Origin: Cohnella mopanensis | Lineage (GTDB): Bacteria > Bacillota > Bacilli > Paenibacillales > Paenibacillaceae | Direction of reading: 5' to 3' | DNA length: 64,000 nt | Assembly: GCF_022352055.1 (NCBI RefSeq) | Contig: NZ_JAKRWM010000004.1 | Coordinates: 496,001 to 560,000, forward strand | Shown: in pieces, positions 59,454-64,000 of the stretch | Numbering within the stretch: position 1 is the stretch's first letter | Layout of the letters: each line of letters starts with the position of its first letter | Notes under the pieces: model-generated | The model's database searches: none | The model's input: only the letters and a program-made list of their open reading frames with translations | What the model was told of the DNA's origin: nothing | Made by a program: the position numbers and the translations under genes

Positions 59454-59498
59454 CACACTCTTGGATCGCTGCGATAGCGATTTGGGGGTGTGTTTTTT
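59454..59498 (+). terminator. Terminator before comFA
   Basis: CACACTC (59454-59460) pairs with GGGTGTG (59486-59492) and an inner ATCGCT / AGCGAT stem extends it; TTTTTTG follows. Confidence 0.8.
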
Positions 59499-59533
59499 GT
59501 TGTTGGCCATACAAGAGAAAGGGAGGCTGTTCC

Positions 59534-61534
59534 ATGAAAGTCGTATTATACGCGGTTCGTGGCGAGACAAGTATGATGGCGTTTTTTTCTATTGCTTGGG
59601 AAGTAGATAAAGAGTTTTGGAACGGCAGAGCAATAGAGATGATCCGGCTTAAACAACCCGTACCGCTCGGGATGGCGGATTATGCTCGTAAAAAGTTGAA
59701 TGAACGTTGGGATCAAGACGCTAGCGGCTTGGGAAAGGGAGGAAAGAAAGGGGTGAAAGCGCCGAGTAATGAGTGGATTGAGGAATTTCGGCAAATCGTT
59801 CAGAGGGCAGGGGACCATTATTTATTATCTGGCTACCTGGATTTAGCGACCGAAAGAATTCAGTGGAGTGCGTATTTGTCCAATGCGAGCGACCTAACTG
59901 AGGTAGCGCGATCGATAGCTATACAATTAACCGGTCGCTCCTTGTTAAAGGAAGAGGCCTATCAGTTGTTTGCTGAAGGTGCGCAGAAGAGATATGCTTC
60001 CATCGATCCTCTCGCCGCGATACAATACGCGGCACTTAACGGGGCCCTGCAGCTAACCGCTGCCGTAGCCCCGCAACCCCTAGCCGCTCCGCCGCTGCGC
60101 GGCTTCCGCGCTTGGGTCGAGCGGCTGCGCGCCGCTCTTCCATTCGGGCTCGCGGCTGCGCCTCGCCACGCCCAAGATTTGGCCTGCCGGCGATGCGGCA
60201 GCGGCCCGAACAAGCTGCGGCGTACGGCTTGCGCCGCTTGCGGACAGGCCTGCGCGTATTGCGAGGCCTGTCTGACGATGGGACGCAGCCGCGAATGCGA
60301 GCTGCTCATCATTGGCGTTCCGCCAGCGCGCGCTAGTGCCGAATCCAAAGTGTCGCGAACCCGTTCCTCGCAGGCGCCAACGAGGGATTCTCTCTCGCAT
60401 AAAGTCTCATCCTCTCATCCCCGCATTGCTAATGAACTGGCGTTACGTTGGGGGCTAAGCGAAGCTCAGAGCGCCGCGGCCACGCAAGCTTTGCTATTCT
60501 TGAACACTCCGTTTCATGAGCGGGCTAGCCATACCTTCCTGCTCTGGGCAGTCACCGGAGCGGGCAAAACGGAAATGATTTTTCCGCTATTGGAAGCCGT
60601 GCTTGCTCGGGGTGGACGTGCGTTAGTCGCTACTCCCCGCCGTGATGTCGTGCTCGAATTGGAGCCGCGGCTAGCCAAAGCATTTCCGGATCAGGAGCGC
60701 GTGGTATTGTATGGCGGAAGTTCAGAACGCTGGAAGACCGGCCAGCTTACGCTCGCCACGACTCACCAGTTGCTCAGGTTTCAGGAAGCATTCGATCTTG
60801 TGCTGATTGACGAACTTGATGCGTTCCCCTATCACAATGACCCTATGCTGCATTTCGCCGCGGACAAATGCCGCAATAAAACAGGCTGCACCCTATACCT
60901 GAGCGCTACACCGCCTCTGCCCTTACAACGGGCCGTTGCCAAGGGGAATCTCGTCTCCGCACGCGTCCCAGTGAGGTACCATGGCCATCCGCTGCCAGTC
61001 CCGGGGCGTCTGGTCATCCCGTCAGTGACCCAATTCACCGGTAAGCAGCGAATTCCAGCCAAGTTGCTAAAGCCGCTACGGCGATCCGTTCAGCGAGGAG
61101 CCCAGATTTTCTTGTTCGTTCCTTATGTTAAACAAGTGGAACCTACCGTTCGGTTGTTAAGGCGGTACGCGTCGCAGCTTAACATCGAACCGGATTCTAT
61201 ATCGGGCACCTCGTCTAAGGACTCGGAACGATCGGATAGAGTTGTCGCTTTCCGCAAACAAATCATTCAATTGCTTGTCACGACGACGATATTGGAGCGA
61301 GGAGTTACGATTCCGAAGAGCGACGTCTACATCCTCGATGCCCACAACCGATTGTTCGATGCCGCTTCGCTTGTTCAGATGTCAGGAAGGGCCGGACGTT
61401 CGGCAGTTGATCCGCGCGGTTTCGTGTATTATGGAGCGCCGATGTGGACGTTGTCGCAGCGAAGCTCGATCCGACAAATTCGAGGGATGAACTCTCTCGC
61501 GAAACGGCAAGGCTATTTTAAGGACTCACTCTAA
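59534..61534 (+). CDS. comFA: ComFA, ATP-dependent DNA translocase of competence
   Basis: A 666-aa superfamily 2 helicase-like ATPase that drives single-stranded DNA uptake during transformation. A cysteine zinc finger lies at residues 218-255 (CRRCGSGPNK, CAACGQACAYCEAC). Walker A is AVTGAGKTE (339-347), Walker B LIDELDAFPY (about 424-433), and motif III LYLSATPP follows; VQMSGRAGR is motif VI. The N-terminal 200 residues are longer than in B. subtilis ComFA (about 460 aa) and contain no known domain. A GC-rich alanine/arginine-rich linker (DNA 60050-60330) precedes the finger. GGGAGG precedes the ATG. Confidence 0.93.
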   Translation: MKVVLYAVRGETSMMAFFSIAWEVDKEFWNGRAIEMIRLKQPVPLGMADYARKKLNERWDQDASGLGKGGKKGVKAPSNEWIEEFRQIVQRAGDHYLLSGYLDLATERIQWSAYLSNASDLTEVARSIAIQLTGRSLLKEEAYQLFAEGAQKRYASIDPLAAIQYAALNGALQLTAAVAPQPLAAPPLRGFRAWVERLRAALPFGLAAAPRHAQDLACRRCGSGPNKLRRTACAACGQACAYCEACLTMGRSRECELLIIGVPPARASAESKVSRTRSSQAPTRDSLSHKVSSSHPRIANELALRWGLSEAQSAAATQALLFLNTPFHERASHTFLLWAVTGAGKTEMIFPLLEAVLARGGRALVATPRRDVVLELEPRLAKAFPDQERVVLYGGSSERWKTGQLTLATTHQLLRFQEAFDLVLIDELDAFPYHNDPMLHFAADKCRNKTGCTLYLSATPPLPLQRAVAKGNLVSARVPVRYHGHPLPVPGRLVIPSVTQFTGKQRIPAKLLKPLRRSVQRGAQIFLFVPYVKQVEPTVRLLRRYASQLNIEPDSISGTSSKDSERSDRVVAFRKQIIQLLVTTTILERGVTIPKSDVYILDAHNRLFDAASLVQMSGRAGRSAVDPRGFVYYGAPMWTLSQRSSIRQIRGMNSLAKRQGYFKDSL

Positions 61535-61588
61535 TGTTGTTTTGTAACTTTTGCAGATCATCCCTCGTCAGATAGGAGAGATTTAACA

Positions 61589-62338
61589 ATGCTATTCAAT
61601 CTGATTTCTTGGTTTGCACCCTCCCAGCAAGATTGTCCGGTATGCGGAAGGAACGCATCGCAAGCTTCAAGCCCGATCGTCGTTCCGGTCAAACACGCGG
61701 AACCGCGGCGTATACTGACGTCTTTGTGCGGTACGTGCAGAAAGTCTATTCCTTGGATCACGCATGCGATTTGCCGGATTTGCGGCAGAGCGGAGAGTTG
61801 CGAGGATTGCATTCGACGACAGAATCGGTATTATGCCCTCAGTCGATGCGCCGTCAGATATGATCCTCAGATGAGGGACTGGCTCGCGCTCTATAAGTAT
61901 CGGGGGAACGAAGGGCTGGAGGCTGTGCTCTCGGCGATGCTCGCTTTTGCTTATGAGCGTCTTTGCGAAGTTACTCCTTCGGGATTCGACGTGATTACCT
62001 CGGTTCCCTTAGCGCCCGAGAGATTGCGGGCTCGGGGTTATAATCAGGCCGAAAGATTAGCGATCCGATTGGCGGAATGGTACGGATTGGAGTATCGGCC
62101 GATGCTGCTTCGGCTTCGTCATACCGAGAAGCAAAGCCTCAAAACCCGGCGAAGCCGCGTCGTTGACATGAGAGGCAATTTTGCGGCGGTCCCGACGGAT
62201 TTGGTGTCCGGAACCGTTCTTCTCGTAGACGACATCTATACGACGGGAAGCACATTGGACGAATGCGCTCGGGTATTGACTCAGGCTTTCCCTGAAGCTT
62301 CCAGAGAGGTTTATGGGTTATTATGGGCGCGATCATAA
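61589..62338 (+). CDS. comFC: ComFC, competence phosphoribosyltransferase-like protein
   Basis: A 249-aa protein: zinc-binding cysteines in the N-terminal third (Cys16, 19, 47, 50, 62, 65, 71 and 74; CPVCGR, CGTCRK, CRICGR) and a type I PRTase fold with PRPP loop VLLVDDIYTTGSTLDE. VPLAPERLRARGYNQAERLA is the other family signature. It works with ComFA in DNA uptake. No comFB lies between comFA and comFC (54-base gap), unlike B. subtilis. Confidence 0.95.
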   Translation: MLFNLISWFAPSQQDCPVCGRNASQASSPIVVPVKHAEPRRILTSLCGTCRKSIPWITHAICRICGRAESCEDCIRRQNRYYALSRCAVRYDPQMRDWLALYKYRGNEGLEAVLSAMLAFAYERLCEVTPSGFDVITSVPLAPERLRARGYNQAERLAIRLAEWYGLEYRPMLLRLRHTEKQSLKTRRSRVVDMRGNFAAVPTDLVSGTVLLVDDIYTTGSTLDECARVLTQAFPEASREVYGLLWARS

Positions 62339-62453
62339 TCAAAAACCGATGCCAAACGAATATTCTTTTCGACACATTTCTTCCTGTGCTATGATAGAGA
62401 GACTTTGTTTGCAATAATAATAGACTCGGTGAAACACACCAGAAGGAGGCGCT

Positions 62454-63644
62454 ATGGAACGGCGGGCTAAATTAACGGAAATCGATATCGTACGCGGCAT
62501 CGCGATCCTAGGAGTATTGATGGTGCATTCCACCTCGTTCGCTACGGAAGCGATGAAAGGCGCGAGCCTGTATGGCGTATACAATTTCTTGAATATTTTT
62601 TCGAAAATAGGGACGACTTCGTTCATCCTTCTTAGTAGCTTCGTGCTGTTCTATAACTATTACCCCCAACCGCTTACGGTTCAGCGCTTCACGAAATTTT
62701 ACCGCAACCGGCTATTATATATCGTCGTGCCTTATTTGGTATTTTCAATTATTTATTTCATATTGCGTTGGTATCAGAATGGCTTTGCGTGGGATATTTC
62801 CGAGATGTGGCCGAGTTTTTTGAAGAAGGTCTCGAAGGGTCAAGCGTACACGCACTTGTATTTTGTGTTCATCAGCATTCAGCTATACCTTTTGTTTCCG
62901 ATTCTTTTGTTTTTGATGAAACGTTTCAAGTGGTTGGCGGCATCGGCCGTTCTCGTAGGTTTAGCATTACAATGGGCATTTTTCCTATACAACAGAGAGT
63001 ATTGGCAAGTGACTAACCGGGGAAGTTGGTCTCCGACGTATTTTGGTCAATATTTTCTCGGGGCATGGCTCGGCATTTACTTTGATCGGATCAAGAGCTG
63101 GCTCATGATTGCCAAAGCAAACGTAACGAAGGCTAAAGTAACCGTATGGATCTGTTTGTGGACAGCGTGGTTAGCGGCCGGAATTTCGTATGTAACGATT
63201 TTCTATAACGCTAGAATGTACAAAACGGCCTATCATAACGCGCTCTATGACGGCTTGTGGGATATCTATACGATGCTCACTCCGCTCGTTCTTATGCAGA
63301 TCGCCTTCCTTATCGGCGGCAGAATGAAAAGCTCCTTCTGGATTGGGAAGCTTCGTCACTTGGGCATCGTCTCGTTCGGCGTATATTTATTCCATCCGTT
63401 GGTACTGCTGATATACAGGAAGTATCCATTGAATGGCGGCGGCACAATGATACATCACGCGTGGTACGCAGGCGGTTTCCTCTGCGCCTTGCTGATCTCT
63501 TGGATTGTCGTAACCTTGATTTGCCGTCTGACGAGCTGGTCTTGGATACTGTTCGGCAGCGTGCCTGCACAGTTGAAGGCTGCTTCCGCTGAACCGAAAC
63601 GTACAGTCGAATCTACGACTTCGTCTCCATCGGCATCCGTTTAG
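62454..63644 (+). CDS. Acyltransferase family 3 membrane protein
   Basis: A 396-aa protein with about ten membrane helices. Conserved features are IDIVRGIAILGVLMVHSTS (the catalytic-type R and H motif near residues 10-24), FYRNRLLYIVVPYLVF and LGIVSFGVYLFHPLVLLIY near the C-terminus. Such enzymes O-acylate sugars of peptidoglycan or surface polysaccharides from acyl-CoA. The acceptor is unknown; the surface glycan and SCWP of this cell are possible. GGAGG precedes the ATG. It sits between comFC and yvyF, which are otherwise neighbours in B. subtilis. Confidence 0.88.
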   Translation: MERRAKLTEIDIVRGIAILGVLMVHSTSFATEAMKGASLYGVYNFLNIFSKIGTTSFILLSSFVLFYNYYPQPLTVQRFTKFYRNRLLYIVVPYLVFSIIYFILRWYQNGFAWDISEMWPSFLKKVSKGQAYTHLYFVFISIQLYLLFPILLFLMKRFKWLAASAVLVGLALQWAFFLYNREYWQVTNRGSWSPTYFGQYFLGAWLGIYFDRIKSWLMIAKANVTKAKVTVWICLWTAWLAAGISYVTIFYNARMYKTAYHNALYDGLWDIYTMLTPLVLMQIAFLIGGRMKSSFWIGKLRHLGIVSFGVYLFHPLVLLIYRKYPLNGGGTMIHHAWYAGGFLCALLISWIVVTLICRLTSWSWILFGSVPAQLKAASAEPKRTVESTTSSPSASV

Positions 63645-63746
63645 GACGAAAGTCCGCAAACAAATCGATAGCGAGAACTTGAAATATTTAGTACAATACA
63701 AGTAAATTGAGGTCGATTGATGTCGGAAATCGGGGAGATGATTAGA

Positions 63747-64000
63747 GTGGATTTATCTTATTGTCCAAAATGCGGGAGATTGTTCTCCAAAAATTTTCGC
63801 GACGTTTGCAATAATTGCCATGCGGATTTAGAGAAAGAATACGAGAGATGCGCCGACCATTTACGTAAAAATAAAGGGATGGATATTCAGCAGTTATCCG
63901 AAGAGCTGGAGATCAGCATCAAGCAAATCACGAAGTGGATTCGCGAAGGCCGGATTTCGTTGCTTGACGCTCCGAATATGTCTTATCCGTGCGAATCTTG
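63747..64000 (+). CDS. yvyF: YvyF-family flagellar-region protein, 5' part
   Basis: Partial: 84 codons to the window edge. It begins with a zinc-ribbon, YCPKCGRLF then CNNCH (near residues 5-30), and continues with a helix-turn-helix-like MDIQQLSEELEISIKQITKWIREGRIS and CESC at the end. This is the YvyF (flagellar operon, TIGR03826-type) family, which in B. subtilis lies between comFC and flgM. The GTG is spaced nine bases from GGGGAG; ATG 63738 in the same frame is too close to that site. Confidence 0.9.
   Translation, partial: MDLSYCPKCGRLFSKNFRDVCNNCHADLEKEYERCADHLRKNKGMDIQQLSEELEISIKQITKWIREGRISLLDAPNMSYPCES

Noticed and set aside
60080-60400. Overlapping - and + strand frames inside comFA near the GC-rich patch
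   Set aside because: Open only because of high local GC; products are Arg/Ala-rich and comFA is intact across the region.

Overview
The window looks like chromosomal DNA of a spore-forming, flagellated, S-layer-bearing member of the Paenibacillaceae (Paenibacillus or Cohnella type). This rests on the gene content: mbl-flhO-flhP-epuA order, csaB/tagA/tagO beside SLH-domain S-layer genes, an alpha/beta SASP, and a degS-degU-comFA-comFC-yvyF block. All convincing genes lie on the + strand. No search was run, so family names come from motif recognition.

Layout. 1-7.2 kb: end of mbl, two flagellar rod/hook proteins, epuA, a CDP-alcohol phosphatidyltransferase, fabZ, an alpha-phosphohexomutase and a large DUF5693-type membrane protein. 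7.2-11 kb: the secondary cell-wall polymer (SCWP) module. csaB (pyruvylation that creates the ligand for SLH domains) is flanked by a degenerate 20-bp repeat family, then come tagA (ManNAc transferase) and tagO (GlcNAc-1-P transferase). 11.2-18.7 kb: a 1309-aa exported protein with C-terminal SLH domains, then the probable major S-layer protein (N-terminal SLH, biased codon use, long leader with two in-frame ribosome-binding/start pairs). 18.9-21 kb: an exported protein of unknown function.

21.1-46.5 kb is a visibly more AT-rich, tightly overlapping polysaccharide or S-layer-glycan operon. It contains a Wzz-like protein, a membrane-anchored UDP-HexNAc 4,6-dehydratase, an O-antigen ligase/polymerase, a nearly complete legionaminic-acid set (LegB, LegC, LegG, LegI, NeuD-type acetyltransferase, LegX/PtmE, LegF), and an acetamidino-modification trio (WbpG-like amidotransferase, HisF2, HisH2). 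It continues with a polytopic membrane protein, a MurJ-type flippase, an HpcH/HpaI aldolase, a small phosphoglycosyl transferase, an AsnB-like amidotransferase, a GT-B-like glycosyltransferase and two exported beta-propeller proteins. The parsimonious prediction is CMP-activated acetamidino-legionaminic acid placed on a surface glycan, plausibly on the S-layer protein or another wall polymer of this cell.

46.5-53.8 kb: a small exported protein, a SASP, metK with a strong promoter and a leader hairpin, a 1467-aa Ig-like/SwmB/SLH surface protein and an MmcQ/YjbR-like protein. 54-64 kb: an exported phosphodiester glycosidase, degS-degU, a short glycosyltransferase-like ORF, comFA, comFC, an acyltransferase and the 5' end of yvyF.

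The most interesting points are the acetamidino-legionaminic acid locus with its unassigned members (aldolase, AsnB, candidate nonulosonate transferase, propellers), the inverted repeat clusters around csaB, the tandem translation starts of the S-layer gene, and the phased A-tracts upstream of the tagO promoter.
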